DNA from: Halobacillus sp. A1
GTDB lineage: Bacteria; Bacillota; Bacilli; Bacillales; Halobacillaceae
Direction: 5' to 3'
Length of the DNA stretch: 64,000 bases
NCBI RefSeq assembly: GCF_024189295.1
Contig: NZ_JAIZEN010000009.1
Span: 81,595-145,594 of the forward strand
This document shows positions 7,931 through 17,178 of this stretch, piece by piece (position 1 is the first letter of the stretch; every line of letters begins with the position of its first letter). Position numbers and translations under genes: made by a program. Below the pieces are notes generated by a model. That model was not told the DNA's origin. It saw nothing but the letters and a program-made list of their open reading frames with translations, and searched no databases.

Positions 7931-8671
7931 ATGAAGATTGATGTAATCGGCGATGTACATGGATGTCTTAAGGAACTTCAGTTACTCTTTTCGAAGCTCG
8001 GTTACGAATGGGAAAATGGTCTTCCTATTCACCCTGAAGGAAGGATCCCTATATTTTTAGGGGATATCACCGATAGAGGCCCATCCTCAATTGATACGAT
8101 CCGACTAGTTTATCAGCTTGTCGTAAAAGAAAAATTGGCTAAATATATTCCTGGCAACCACTGTGACAAGCTATATCGTTTTTTCAAAGGAAACCCCGTC
8201 CAGGAAAAACACGGTCTGGAAACCACATCAGCGGAGTATTATGCTTTGCCTAAAGACGAGCAAAATGACATCAAATCAAAATTTCTCGAGCTCGTTGAGA
8301 CCTCTCCGCTTTATTTGGAAGTACCTGGTGCCAATGCTGTCATAGCTCATGCAGGTATCCGGGAAGAGGACATTGGACGTGACAATAAACAAGTGAAGAC
8401 ATTTGTTCTCTACGGTGATATAACTGGGGACAAGCTGCCGGATGGGCGTCCGGAAAGAAGAGACTGGGCTAAAAGCTATAATGGCAGCTGCTGGGTTGTT
8501 TACGGTCACACCCCTGTCTATGAGCCGAGATACGTAAATAAAACAGTCAATATAGACACCGGCTGTGTATTCGGAAATAAGCTGACCGCCTTCCGCCTGC
8601 CCGAAGAAAAAACGGTGAGCGTCCCATCTTCTATGCCTTTAGTAGAAGAAAAGTTCAACTACTACTCTTAA
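7931..8671 (+). CDS. prpE: Bis(5'-nucleosyl)-tetraphosphatase PrpE
   Basis: 246 residues, versus 244 in B. subtilis PrpE. It is a metal-dependent PPP-type phosphoesterase with GDVHG, GDITDRG, GNHCDK and VYGHTPV motifs in the expected order. PrpE splits Ap4A asymmetrically, acts on phosphotyrosine, and influences spore germination. The start is ATG 7931 behind TAGGAGGTT; the open frame runs back to 7865 without a usable ribosome site. It lies in the same neighbourhood as the yjb genes, as in B. subtilis. Confidence 0.95.
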   Translation: MKIDVIGDVHGCLKELQLLFSKLGYEWENGLPIHPEGRIPIFLGDITDRGPSSIDTIRLVYQLVVKEKLAKYIPGNHCDKLYRFFKGNPVQEKHGLETTSAEYYALPKDEQNDIKSKFLELVETSPLYLEVPGANAVIAHAGIREEDIGRDNKQVKTFVLYGDITGDKLPDGRPERRDWAKSYNGSCWVVYGHTPVYEPRYVNKTVNIDTGCVFGNKLTAFRLPEEKTVSVPSSMPLVEEKFNYYS

Positions 8672-8915
8672 TTAAAATGATATGTTAAACATCGTAGTTG
8701 AGCTTTTATAATAAACTCTCTGCCCTACACATTAGATGGGCTTTTCAAAATCGATTGAATAAGAGCATCCTTAATAACAGCCTAAAGCCGCCAGCCCAGC
8801 ATACAAAATTCCTGAACCGGTTCTCAATCGAAAGCTATTGTTCTTTATATAAAGCATCACACTAGATGTTTATGTTATTTTCCCAATCAATTACGGTTCC
8901 TATAGGAATAAATGG
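8672..8915. other. Intergenic stretch between convergent prpE and rluD-like genes
   Basis: About 244 bp with no credible ORF. A weak hairpin (GCCC/GGGC then TTTT near 8733-8757) might end prpE transcription. I see nothing else. Confidence 0.4.
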
Positions 8916-8946
8916 AAAAACAGACTCCTTTATGACCGGGAGTCTG
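8916..8946 (-). terminator. Terminator overlapping the 3' end of the rluD-like gene
   Basis: On the minus strand the stem CAGACTCC/GGAGTCTG is followed by five T. The stop codon of the gene (8930-8932) sits in the loop. Confidence 0.8.
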
Positions 8947-9817
8947 CTTTTAAAATATAATCCCACTCTTTTGGATGACTGCACGTAAATTTCATACATT
9001 TACCCGTCCATGGGTGCATTACAGCAAGCTCATGGCAATGCAAGGCTTGCCCTTTCAATCCTTTAAACTCACTTCCATACAGAGAGTCACCAAGTATCGG
9101 AGAATTTAGAGACGCCATATGTACCCGTATTTGATGGGTTCGACCTGTAAGAAGTTTACATTTAATTTTACTGCACGAAGAGGTCTTCTCAAGCACTCGG
9201 AATTCTGTTATAGCTTTTTTCCCTTCCTCATGAACTTCACGTTGGATAATTGATGAGGGATTCCGCCTGATCGGTTTATCGATCGTACCTTGATCTTCGA
9301 GGTTCCTACCCTCTACTAAAGCTGTATATTTCCTGTCCACCCTAAATCCTTCAGCTGTCAACACTGAATGGCTATACGAATGCTTAGCCACAAGAACCAA
9401 CCCTGAAGTGTCCCGGTCCAACCTGGTAACAATGTGGACAGTGAAAGGTATATCATGCTCATCGTAGTAGTAGAGTATACCTTGGGCTAGTGTGCCCGAG
9501 GTATGATCCCTTCCCGGGGACACCGCAATCCCAGGTGGTTTGTTCAAAATGAGAATGTCCTCATCTTCATATATGATAGATAGAGGGACCGGCTCACCAG
9601 TCATATGAAGGCCCCTCTCCTCCTCCGGAAAAACGACTGTGAGAAGATCTCCCTGGTTGATCGGATAGTTCAAGTGAGCTTCTCCACCATTTACAAATAA
9701 TTTTCCGGCCGTTTTGACTTTTTTTAATAACTGTCTGGAGAATTTCAAATCGGAACGCATAAATTCTCGTAAGACACCTTCTTTATGGACCCGGAAAACC
9801 TTAGTTAGAGTACTCAT
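8930..9817 (-). CDS. RluA/RluD-family 23S rRNA pseudouridine synthase (YjbO-like)
   Basis: 295 residues. An S4-like N-terminal part is followed by the catalytic domain with the RLDRDTSG motif (catalytic Asp), then [11 protein letters not shown]. It converts uridine to pseudouridine in rRNA; the exact site cannot be read from sequence. I start at ATG 9817, which overlaps the end of nadK by 17 bp and implies translational coupling. The longer frame to 9874 has only TTG/ATG starts without a ribosome site and would overlap nadK further. The B. subtilis locus orders yjbM-yjbN-yjbO in the same way. Confidence 0.92.
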   Translation of the reverse strand: MSTLTKVFRVHKEGVLREFMRSDLKFSRQLLKKVKTAGKLFVNGGEAHLNYPINQGDLLTVVFPEEERGLHMTGEPVPLSIIYEDEDILILNKPPGIAVSPGRDHTSGTLAQGILYYYDEHDIPFTVHIVTRLDRDTSGLVLVAKHSYSHSVLTAEGFRVDRKYTALVEGRNLEDQGTIDKPIRRNPSSIIQREVHEEGKKAITEFRVLEKTSSCSKIKCKLLTGRTHQIRVHMASLNSPILGDSLYGSEFKGLKGQALHCHELAVMHPWTGKCMKFTCSHPKEWDYILKADSRS

Positions 9818-10607
9818 CGGATACAAAGGAATCATGGACTCGTTTCCAAAATGGGAAAGGACGGAAACGCGCAAACCTTACCCGTTCTTTAGCAACGCGG
9901 CACTGAATCGACTTTACATCTTTATAAGTTCGAGTGATATGATCAATTGTGAATAAAAAACTCTTATCGTTCAAAGGTTTCAACAGGCACGTATGGTGAC
10001 CAGGCAAAATGAGCGGAGAACCTATTGTACGAAAGACCCGGTTATTGATTGAAGCCATTTCTGCGATTTGAATAGCTTCGAGAGAAGGGTGTAAAATAGC
10101 TCCTCCTAACGCTTTATTGTAAGCTGTGCTTCCTGATGGAGTAGATACACAAAGGCCGTCTCCTCTGAACGTCTCAAAATGATCGCCTTTAATTTCTATG
10201 TCAAGAACCACCGAACCCTCTGATGTTTTTATTGCGCATTCATTCAGCGCTAAGTATCTATCTTCTCCACCTCCATCTTTAGGACGGATCGTCACCTCTA
10301 GTAGAGGATATTCTACAACTTGATAAGGGGTTCGAGCAATTTCTATGATCAGCTTTTCTAATTCATCAGGCGTCCAGTCTGCATAGAACCCTAAATGCCC
10401 TGTATGTACACCAATAAAAGCTGTCTTGTCAAGACGGTGGACATACGTATGAAAAGCTTCGAGAAGTGTGCCATCTCCGCCTACAGAAATAGCTAAGTCA
10501 GGCTCTTCTTCGTTATACTCTAGTTTGAATTCGGTCAAGTAGTTTTTAATCTTGGAGCGGATTTCGTTTGATTTTTTATCGCCTTTAGAGAGGATCGAGA
10601 ACTTCAT
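9801..10607 (-). CDS. nadK: NAD kinase
   Basis: 268 residues, closely matching B. subtilis YjbN/PpnKA. The GGDGT motif (43-47), GHLGF, the NE dyad in ALNECAI, and [17 protein letters not shown] are all present. It phosphorylates NAD to NADP. The true start [10 protein letters not shown] is at 10607 behind AAGGAG; the longer frame to 10718 overlaps relQ out of frame. It is the middle gene of relQ-nadK-rluD-like, with a 19-nt gap upstream and a 17-nt overlap downstream. Confidence 0.97.
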   Translation of the reverse strand: MKFSILSKGDKKSNEIRSKIKNYLTEFKLEYNEEEPDLAISVGGDGTLLEAFHTYVHRLDKTAFIGVHTGHLGFYADWTPDELEKLIIEIARTPYQVVEYPLLEVTIRPKDGGGEDRYLALNECAIKTSEGSVVLDIEIKGDHFETFRGDGLCVSTPSGSTAYNKALGGAILHPSLEAIQIAEMASINNRVFRTIGSPLILPGHHTCLLKPLNDKSFLFTIDHITRTYKDVKSIQCRVAKERVRFARFRPFPFWKRVHDSFVSDEYSN

Positions 10608-10626
10608 CTCAACTTCATCTCCTTTC

Positions 10627-11262
10627 TCATTTGTTGGTCTTCTTATCTTGTTCTTCTTTACGATTGAAGACTTTTTGCGCTTCCTGAATTTCATTTTTAA
10701 TCTTCGACATCTCTTCATCCAGCTGAAAGGCAGCCTCTGCCGCTCTTTTTAATCTTGATCGAACTTCAGCAGGCATTTGTCCGGCATATTTATAATTTAA
10801 AGAATGTTCGTTCGTCGCCCAAAAATTCATCGCTAGTGTGCGAATCTGAATCTCAGCCTGGACTAATTTCTCTCCGTGGATTGTTTCCACAGGATAACTT
10901 ATAATCACATGGAAAGAGCGGTAACCGCTGTCTTTCTTTTCAGTAATATAATCCTTCTGCTCAACAATATCAAAATCATGGCGATTCTTGAGCATGTCTA
11001 CGACTTCATAAATATCGTCAACAAATTGACAGACTACACGAATACCTGCTATATCCTGGAGTTCTCTTTCGATTTCTTGTAAATTAACCCCTTTTCGCAT
11101 AGCTTTCTCAATTATACTCGATTTCGGTTTAACGCGTCCTGTCACAAATTCAATAGGCGATTGATCACGCTCATATTCGAACTGCTGTCTCATGCCTTTT
11201 AATTTTACCTTTAATTCATCCACCACTTGAGCGTAGGGTGCCATAAATATATCCCAATCCAT
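10627..11262 (-). CDS. relQ: Small alarmone synthetase RelQ (GTP pyrophosphokinase)
   Basis: 211 residues, identical in length to B. subtilis YjbM. The synthetase domain shows [46 protein letters not shown] and [23 protein letters not shown]. It makes (p)ppGpp from ATP and GTP or GDP without a hydrolase domain. I start at ATG 11262: AAAGGTGG is 11 nt away, while the upstream in-frame GTG at 11277 lies within the ribosome site. It is the first gene of the relQ-nadK-rluD-like operon, divergent from the CYTH gene. Confidence 0.95.
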   Translation of the reverse strand: MDWDIFMAPYAQVVDELKVKLKGMRQQFEYERDQSPIEFVTGRVKPKSSIIEKAMRKGVNLQEIERELQDIAGIRVVCQFVDDIYEVVDMLKNRHDFDIVEQKDYITEKKDSGYRSFHVIISYPVETIHGEKLVQAEIQIRTLAMNFWATNEHSLNYKYAGQMPAEVRSRLKRAAEAAFQLDEEMSKIKNEIQEAQKVFNRKEEQDKKTNK

Positions 11263-11433
11263 GCTTTTGAGCACCACCTTTATGTAACCTTTTCCATAGC
11301 TTTTTAGAACTCAACTTTTATAATCATTGTATCATATTTCCCAGTTCCCAATAGAAAATAACTCTCTTTAATGGTTAATCTTTGCAATTTAAGACCTAAA
11401 TAAATCATAATTGATAATAGAGGTGAAGGACAA

Positions 11434-12015
11434 ATGACCCAAGAAATTGAAATCGAATTTAAAAACATATTGACTGAAGAAGAGTTTGTTAAGTTGTATG
11501 AGCATTTATCTTTCGATTCTGAGGAACTTATTGAACAGACCAACTATTACTTTGAAACTGAAGACTTCAAATTAAGACAACTAGGGTCCGCTTTACGTAT
11601 TAGGAGAAAAAAAGATCAATGGACTCTGACATTGAAACAGCCCCATGAGGAAGGTTTACTTGAAACACACGATAACCTTACAGAAGATGAGGTAAACCAA
11701 TGGATGCTCAACCGTCCGAGATCCACTACTTATGTGCAAAACCAACTACAAGAGGCAGGTATTGACATAGCTGAACTACAGTATATGGGTTCTCTTATGA
11801 CAAGACGCAAGGAAAAAGAATACAAAGGAACAACTGTAGTTTTGGATCAAAGCTTTTATTTTGAACAAAATGATTATGAACTTGAACTTGAAGCAGCTGA
11901 GTACGAATCAGGAAAAAAAGTATTTGAAGAACTATTAGCTGAACAACATATTCCTAAGCGAAAAACAGATAATAAGATTAAACGGTTTTTCAATGCTAAG
12001 CCTCAATCAGATTAG
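11434..12015 (+). CDS. CYTH-domain triphosphatase (YjbK-like)
   Basis: 193 residues. EIEIEFK at 4-10 is the defining ExExK motif of the CYTH/triphosphate tunnel metalloenzymes. Further acidic and basic residues alternate along the barrel strands (ALRIRRKKDQWTLTLKQP, LELEAAEYES). It likely hydrolyses inorganic triphosphate or a related compound; the substrate is not certain. The start is ATG 11434 behind GAGGTGAAGG. It is divergent from relQ, as in B. subtilis, and followed by the globin gene. Confidence 0.92.
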   Translation: MTQEIEIEFKNILTEEEFVKLYEHLSFDSEELIEQTNYYFETEDFKLRQLGSALRIRRKKDQWTLTLKQPHEEGLLETHDNLTEDEVNQWMLNRPRSTTYVQNQLQEAGIDIAELQYMGSLMTRRKEKEYKGTTVVLDQSFYFEQNDYELELEAAEYESGKKVFEELLAEQHIPKRKTDNKIKRFFNAKPQSD

Positions 12016-12069
12016 TTGCCGAGAGAGTTGACCGTTGCTAAAATGAATAAACAGACAGGAAGGGATTTT

Positions 12070-12471
12070 ATGCAACCTACACCAGGCACTATTTATGAAG
12101 CAATTGGAGAAGAAAAATTAAATGAACTCGTCGACCATTTTTATAAATATGTAAGTGAGCATCCGGATCTTATACCAATTTTCCCAGATGATTTGACAGA
12201 GACGAGACGTAAACAGAAACAATTTCTCACTCAATTTTTCGGGGGGCCCCCCTTATACATTCAAGAGCATGGACATCCGATGCTGCGAGCACGACATCTT
12301 CCTTTTACTATTACTCCGTCACGCAGAGATGCTTGGCTCTTTTGTATGGACCGTGCTCTTACAGATGCTGCAATAGAAGAACCTTATAGAACAGCCATGT
12401 TGGACAGATTAACGATGACTGCCAACCATATGATGAATACACCAGAGGATGAGAAAGGAGAATCGATGTGA
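12070..12471 (+). CDS. Truncated (group II) hemoglobin, YjbI-like
   Basis: 133 residues. The family pattern YEAIG, LVDHFYKYVSEHP, FPDDLTETRRKQKQFLTQFFGGPPLY and HPMLRARHLPFTI is intact, the last holding the proximal His. It is a haem protein binding O2 or NO. The start at ATG 12070 is behind AGGAAGGGA; the open frame back to 12016 has only TTG and an ATG without a ribosome site. The stop overlaps the GTG start of spxH, so the two are translationally linked. In Staphylococcus and Bacillus this globin travels with YjbH/SpxH, which suggests a joint role in thiol/NO stress. Confidence 0.93.
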   Translation: MQPTPGTIYEAIGEEKLNELVDHFYKYVSEHPDLIPIFPDDLTETRRKQKQFLTQFFGGPPLYIQEHGHPMLRARHLPFTITPSRRDAWLFCMDRALTDAAIEEPYRTAMLDRLTMTANHMMNTPEDEKGESM

Positions 12472-13355
12472 GTTGGAAAAGCTTAGAAAGCTCAAATGAG
12501 CAACAGGGTACGTCGACAGGTTTTTTTGATCTACTCAAAAGACCTATCGAGATGTATGTGTTCATCGACCCACTTTGCCCGGAATGTTGGTCACTTGAAC
12601 CCATATTAAAAAAGCTTACCATCGAATATGGTCGATTCTTTACCATTCGCCCTATTGTCAGTGGCAATTTGGCATCACTTCAGCAAAGTAATTCCTCAAA
12701 TTCTGAAAAGCTGAAGAAAGTATGGGATAATACTGGTTCCCGGACTGGTATGTGCTGTGATGGTGATGTTTGGCTGGAGAATCCAATTTCATCACCCTTA
12801 GCCACAGCTGTAGCCGTCAAGGCAGCGGAGCTTCAAGGAAAGAAAGCGGGTATGCGCTTTCTACGCAAAGTCCAGGAATATGTTTTTCTTGAAAAAAAAG
12901 ATATATCCGATGAGAAGGTGCTGATCGAATGTGCTGAAAAAAGTCGTCTGGACGTTAAAGAGTTTGAAAAAGACCTGCACTCGGAATCAGCCAGGAAAGC
13001 CCTTCAATGCGATATAAAATTAACTCGCGAAATGGAAGTGGACTCAGCTCCCTCCATCGTCGTCTTTAATGAATCGGAAGAAGAAGCCGGACTGAAAATT
13101 ACAGGCATTTATTCTTATGAAGTTTACGTGAAAGTGTTGAAGGAAATGCTCCAGAAAGATCCAAAACCTTCAACGAAACCGAGTCTTGAAGACTTCTTAA
13201 GCCACTATCGATTCGTTGCCAACAAAGAAATATCAGTCGTATATGACTGGACGGAACAGCAAACGAAAAAAGAAATGAAGAAGCTCGTTCTTAAACAAAA
13301 AGCCAGAGAAGTTCCCGTGAAGCACGGGGCATTCTGGGAGTATACCGATATTTGA
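12468..13355 (+). CDS. spxH: ClpXP adaptor protein SpxH (YjbH)
   Basis: 295 residues. It is a DsbA/FrnE-like thioredoxin-fold protein with CPEC at 37-40 within IDPLCPECWSLEP, then RPIVSGNL, CCDGDVWLENPISSP and a typical C-terminal HGAFWEY. It delivers Spx to ClpXP for degradation. The start is GTG 12468, sharing 4 bases with the globin stop and preceded by GAAAGGAG. It is the last gene of the CYTH-globin-spxH unit, ended by a strong hairpin. Its substrate gene spxA lies 5.5 kb downstream. Confidence 0.95.
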   Translation: MSWKSLESSNEQQGTSTGFFDLLKRPIEMYVFIDPLCPECWSLEPILKKLTIEYGRFFTIRPIVSGNLASLQQSNSSNSEKLKKVWDNTGSRTGMCCDGDVWLENPISSPLATAVAVKAAELQGKKAGMRFLRKVQEYVFLEKKDISDEKVLIECAEKSRLDVKEFEKDLHSESARKALQCDIKLTREMEVDSAPSIVVFNESEEEAGLKITGIYSYEVYVKVLKEMLQKDPKPSTKPSLEDFLSHYRFVANKEISVVYDWTEQQTKKEMKKLVLKQKAREVPVKHGAFWEYTDI

Positions 13356-13359
13356 AAAT

Positions 13360-13406
13360 CCGCCACGGAAAGCTGCTATGTATCGGCTTTCCGTGACGGG
13401 TTTTTT
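13360..13406 (+). terminator. Terminator of spxH
   Basis: A long stem of about 14 bp (CCGCCACGGAAAGC/GCTTTCCGTGACGG, one mismatch) is followed by six T. Confidence 0.9.
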
Positions 13407-13511
13407 AATGTTTTCCGATGAGAAAATTTATCCATTTGGTGCGCTCATAATCTCGTCCTTTTTGAATAAAATATCTACGATATGACTATATGAAAAAGGG
13501 AGCCCAGGATT

Positions 13512-13688
13512 ATGAAAGTATGGTTCATCATCTTATATATTGTCGCATTTATAACCATTGGCATCTTCCATCTTTTTGCGCTCATGCGCCTATACCCACT
13601 TTATATTACGACGCCTCTGTTAGTTCTATCGATTTATTTCTTCTTCACACTTCTTTTTCATCAAAAAAAATTCCGGGGATTCTCTTGA
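13512..13688 (+). CDS. Small two-helix membrane protein (YizD-like position)
   Basis: 58 residues. It starts MKVWFIILYIVAFITIGIF and has two hydrophobic stretches (about 3-24 and 31-50), ending QKKFRGFS. ATG 13512 has AAAGGGAG upstream at suitable spacing. The longer open frame from 13490 in another phase is a shadow. B. subtilis has the short gene yizD between spxH and pepF; position and size agree, but I cannot confirm homology. Its stop lies within the following hairpin. Confidence 0.7.
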   Translation: MKVWFIILYIVAFITIGIFHLFALMRLYPLYITTPLLVLSIYFFFTLLFHQKKFRGFS

Positions 13689-13704
13689 GTCCCCGGAATT
13701 TTAA
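13665..13704. terminator. Hairpin at the end of the small membrane-protein gene
   Basis: A 13-bp inverted repeat (AAAATTCCGGGGA/TCCCCGGAATTTT) with the gene's TGA in the loop. It looks like a terminator, although the T-run is short. Confidence 0.6.
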
Positions 13705-14070
13705 TGGTTCGGTTAAAGACTTGTTGATAAAATTACAGAATCTCCTTTATCAGGAAGACACGAACCCACAACTTTTCAAGTCCTCCTCAGGTTTAACCTG
13801 AGTCCAACCTTCTTTTTTACTCCCTAACCAAAATTTCGTCTGGCTTGGAACTCGTGTGATTAAAGACGCTTCCGTTTTGAAGATTTCTCTTATGATGCTT
13901 GCCGAATAATATCCTAGATCGCGCAATAGGAGTAAAACACTTTGACTCCCGCGGGAGAAAGAGCTAGGCAAGATTTACCCAACCACCCCTTCATTTCATA
14001 CGGTAACGAAACCTTCACCTCGGAATCATGTCTTCCTAAAACCTTTCACATTGTTGGATAATTCTCCACA
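13705..14070. other. Gap between spxH/yizD-like genes and pepF
   Basis: Holds the transposase-like fragment, an 8-1-8 inverted repeat (CTCAGGTTTAACCTGAG, 13786-13802) and, near 13942-13960, GACTCCCGCGGGAGAAAG, which resembles short GC-rich repeats common between Bacillaceae genes. No intact gene. Confidence 0.5.
13750..13971 (-). pseudogene. Probable DDE transposase fragment (IS4-like)
   Basis: A 73-residue open frame on the minus strand contains RDLGYYSASIIREIF and ITRVPSQTKFWLG, resembling the D-x-GYF and ISR(L/V) segment around the second catalytic Asp of IS4-type transposases. There is no start with a ribosome site, no remainder of the enzyme and no terminal repeats. I read it as a decayed remnant in the 370-bp gap between the yizD-like gene and pepF. 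The assignment is from memory of the motif. Confidence 0.4.
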
Positions 14071-15876
14071 CTATTTCAATAGTTCTTCCATTTCATTTAA
14101 TTTTTGTTCAAAGACGTCCAGTGCTTCGTAAACAGGGTCCTTCGAAGTCATATCTACACCTGCTTGTTTTAAAACTTCGATTGGGTAGTCACTGCTTCCA
14201 GCTTCCAGAAAGCTCATATAACGATCGACGGCTGGTTTGCCCTCAGATAAAATTTGCTCAGCTAAAGTTGTGGCAGCTGCATAACCTGTGGAATATTGAT
14301 AGACATAGTAACCCATATAAAAGTGAGGAATACGTGCCCATTCAAGACCTATTTCTTCATCTATGACGAGTTCTTCTCCAAAATATTTCTTATTGAGATC
14401 ATAATAAATTTCTGTTAATTTATCAGCTGTCAGCGCTTCACCATTTTGTGCATGCATGTAAATCTCATGCTCAAATTCAGCAAACATCGTTTGACGGAAC
14501 ACAGTGCCTCTGAAGCCTTCTAAAAAATTGTTCAGCAAGTACAGCTTTTCTTTTTTATCGTTTGTCTTCTTCAGCATATAATCGTTCAACAACGCCTCAT
14601 TACAAGTCGATGCTACTTCAGCAACAAAAATCGAGTAGTTTCCATACCGATAAGGCTGATTTTTGTGTGTATAGTAACTGTGTAATGAATGACCGAGTTC
14701 ATGAGCTAGGGTGAACAAATTGTTCACATCATCCTGCCAATTCATAAGAATGAAAGGGTTTGTCCCGTAATGCCCAGAAGAATAAGCTCCACTTCGTTTC
14801 CCTTTATTTTCTTCTACATCGATCCAGCGGTTGGCAAAGCCTTCTTTAACTACGTCCACATAGTCTTGTCCAAGCGGGGCAAGACCATTGACAACGAGCT
14901 CTTGAGCTTCTTCATAGGACACTTCAAGCTCAGCGTCTTGTATCAAGGGGGTGTACATATCATACATATGCAATTCATCAAGCTCTAACACCTTCTTACG
15001 CAATTCCACATAACGATGCAATAAAGGTAATCGCTCATTTACAGCGTCAATCAAATTGTCGTAAACTGCTTCCGGAATATTATTTCTGTCAAGAGCAGCT
15101 TCTCTTGCTCGTTCATATTTCTTTGCAGAAGCGAAGTAGTTATTCTTTTTCACATTACCACTCAATGTAGAAGCAAATGTATTTTTGAATTGGCCGAATG
15201 TATCGTACATAGCTTTAAAAGCTGCTTTCCTGACTTGACGGTTTTCTGACTTCAAGAATCCTACGTATCTTCCATGAGTAAGATCAACCTCTTCCCCTTC
15301 TTCATTTGTAATAGAAGGAAACGTCAAATCTGCATTGTTTAACGCACCAAACGTTTGTGAAGGATTCGATGCCACTTCAGAGAACCCGGCAAGCAATCGT
15401 TCTTCTTGTTCACTAAGTACATGCTCACGACGTCGGGTTACTTCTTTTAACGCATGTTCATACAATTTCAAATCAGGATTCTCGCTTAAAAACTGATCGA
15501 TCGTTCCCTCAGGGAGCGCTAAGATTTCTGGAGTGATAAAACTCATGGATGAAGCAACTTTAGTATATAAACTCTCTGCTTTTGCGTTCATTTCCTGATA
15601 ATAAGAGTTTGTGGTATCCTGGTCATTCCTCATGTGGGCATAAGTAAACAAAAGACCAATTTGGTTTGATATTTTATCCTGCAGCTTTAATAGATTATAT
15701 AATTGAGCAGCAGACTCACCAAGAGTACCTTTGAACTTTTCAACCTCAGGCACTAAATTCTTTACATCCTCAAATTGTTTATACCATTGTTCATCAGTTT
15801 CAAATATGGATTCTAAATCCCACGTTCGCTCTCTTGGTATTTCATCTCTTTTAGGTAATTGCTTTGTCGATGCCAT
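14071..15876 (-). CDS. pepF: Oligoendopeptidase F (M3 zinc metallopeptidase)
   Basis: 601 residues, the usual length for the family. The zinc motif HELGH is at 392-396 inside LFTLAHELGHSLHSYY, with the third ligand in EVASTCNEALL. The N-terminal half is the helical M3 lid (about 1-200). It cleaves oligopeptides of 7-17 residues in the cytoplasm; in B. subtilis, overproduced PepF interferes with Phr signalling peptides. The start is ATG 15876 behind GAGGAGG. It lies next to coiA, as in B. subtilis. Confidence 0.96.
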   Translation of the reverse strand: MASTKQLPKRDEIPRERTWDLESIFETDEQWYKQFEDVKNLVPEVEKFKGTLGESAAQLYNLLKLQDKISNQIGLLFTYAHMRNDQDTTNSYYQEMNAKAESLYTKVASSMSFITPEILALPEGTIDQFLSENPDLKLYEHALKEVTRRREHVLSEQEERLLAGFSEVASNPSQTFGALNNADLTFPSITNEEGEEVDLTHGRYVGFLKSENRQVRKAAFKAMYDTFGQFKNTFASTLSGNVKKNNYFASAKKYERAREAALDRNNIPEAVYDNLIDAVNERLPLLHRYVELRKKVLELDELHMYDMYTPLIQDAELEVSYEEAQELVVNGLAPLGQDYVDVVKEGFANRWIDVEENKGKRSGAYSSGHYGTNPFILMNWQDDVNNLFTLAHELGHSLHSYYTHKNQPYRYGNYSIFVAEVASTCNEALLNDYMLKKTNDKKEKLYLLNNFLEGFRGTVFRQTMFAEFEHEIYMHAQNGEALTADKLTEIYYDLNKKYFGEELVIDEEIGLEWARIPHFYMGYYVYQYSTGYAAATTLAEQILSEGKPAVDRYMSFLEAGSSDYPIEVLKQAGVDMTSKDPVYEALDVFEQKLNEMEELLK

Positions 15877-15949
15877 GTATAAAGTCCTCCTCGAAAGTAT
15901 TTCGTCACACTAAATTATTCTAGATGAAAAGTAGAAATCCTGCCTTTTC

Positions 15950-17092
15950 CTATAAAATGTTGAATTGCTTTAATTTGCTTACAACCCATCTGTCTTCTGA
16001 AATTGCCTCATGTACGTTGTTGTGAAATGAAACTTCTTTTAACTTTATCCACCCTTTATCACTCATCCTAGTTACAATATCAAACTTCTCGAGGACATCC
16101 ATATATTCCTGTAGTACATTCGGCGATTCTTCATTTACGGTACTTATGGTTTCTATTTCGGTAAATGTAATCACCTCTCCGATTTTCGTATGCCAGAATG
16201 AATCCGTAATGAAGCGTGTCTGCCAAATATATGGCTCAACTTTTGCGAGAACCTGTCCTTGTACAGGAAGATAACACAAGCTAGGGATCAGAGAATAGTG
16301 TAAACTCTTCAAATACAAAGATTGTCGCCATTGCTTTTCCCGGCTGCTCGCGTGTTTACGATAAATTGTACGGTAGCGGTACAGCACTTGTTCCCACAAA
16401 GGGTATAGAGGTTCAGCAGAAGAAACAGAGGGAGTAAATAATTGAGGGAATGAAGATGAATGAAGGCGGTAATTTTTAAATGCAGCGAAGTGTTTAGAAG
16501 AGGAATAACTTCCTAATGTGTGTGTTTCAATTATAGCTTTTGCATTTACATCCAAAAAATACATCCGATACTGACCGTGAATTTTATACACTAGAGATTT
16601 ATGAAGGCCATCCAAAATAAGGTTGAATTCACCTTTTCGTTTCAACTGGTTTTTCCCAAGAATCCACAAAGGGAAAATCCCCTCCTTTCTGAAACCTTCT
16701 GTTCTTTTCTGTATAACAGATACTGGAATAGTTGCACATTGCAATTCTACGGCGACCTTTTTGCTATTGACTTCGAACAACAAATCAGGTCTCTGTTGAA
16801 TCCCAGGTAAAAATTTTTCGACTTCTACATTAAATCCCTGGGAAGACAGCCATTTATAAAGCAGCCATTTACCTGATTCATGATATTCACTTTCACCACG
16901 ATTTTTGGTTTCACAAGTGCTGGACGGAAAATGCGCAAAGTGAGGGGTCGTGCTGCTTCCAGATTTTACGATGAGGAGTTCCTTACAGGTGGGGCAGTAA
17001 AATGAAGATTCTTTTTTTAATTGTTGGAGAACAGAAGCAGGCTCCTGAAATAAAGAAGAGAGCTTTCCATTCTCATTAAATGCATAGAACAT
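15950..17092 (-). CDS. coiA: Competence protein CoiA
   Basis: 380 residues. The N-terminal zinc-like pair CPTC (33-36) with HFAHF is followed by a nuclease-like domain: RPDLLFEVNSKKVAVELQ (about 101-118), i.e. the D...ExQ variant of the PD-(D/E)xK fold. CoiA is needed for recombination of incoming DNA in competent cells. The start is ATG 17092 behind AGGAGGTGA. Together with mecA next door it marks this organism as at least genetically equipped for competence regulation. Confidence 0.93.
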   Translation of the reverse strand: MFYAFNENGKLSSLFQEPASVLQQLKKESSFYCPTCKELLIVKSGSSTTPHFAHFPSSTCETKNRGESEYHESGKWLLYKWLSSQGFNVEVEKFLPGIQQRPDLLFEVNSKKVAVELQCATIPVSVIQKRTEGFRKEGIFPLWILGKNQLKRKGEFNLILDGLHKSLVYKIHGQYRMYFLDVNAKAIIETHTLGSYSSSKHFAAFKNYRLHSSSFPQLFTPSVSSAEPLYPLWEQVLYRYRTIYRKHASSREKQWRQSLYLKSLHYSLIPSLCYLPVQGQVLAKVEPYIWQTRFITDSFWHTKIGEVITFTEIETISTVNEESPNVLQEYMDVLEKFDIVTRMSDKGWIKLKEVSFHNNVHEAISEDRWVVSKLKQFNIL

Positions 17093-17148
17093 AAGTCACC
17101 TCCTGTATTCGTAAATTCGACATAACTACGTAAAACCCTTTAATAAAC

Positions 17149-17176
17149 AAAAAAAAGCGCACTACATAAAGTGCGC
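17149..17176 (-). terminator. Terminator of mecA
   Basis: On the minus strand GCGCACT/AGTGCGC with a six-base loop, followed by eight T, immediately past the mecA stop. Confidence 0.85.
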
Positions 17177-17178
17177 GC

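Noticed and set aside
10608..10718. N-terminal extension of nadK
   Set aside because: The extension is read out of frame through relQ and is very basic; the conserved start [10 protein letters not shown] has its own ribosome site.
13490..13801. 103-residue open frame on the plus strand
   Set aside because: Out of phase with the well-supported 58-residue membrane protein, runs through its terminator and has no proper ribosome-binding distance.
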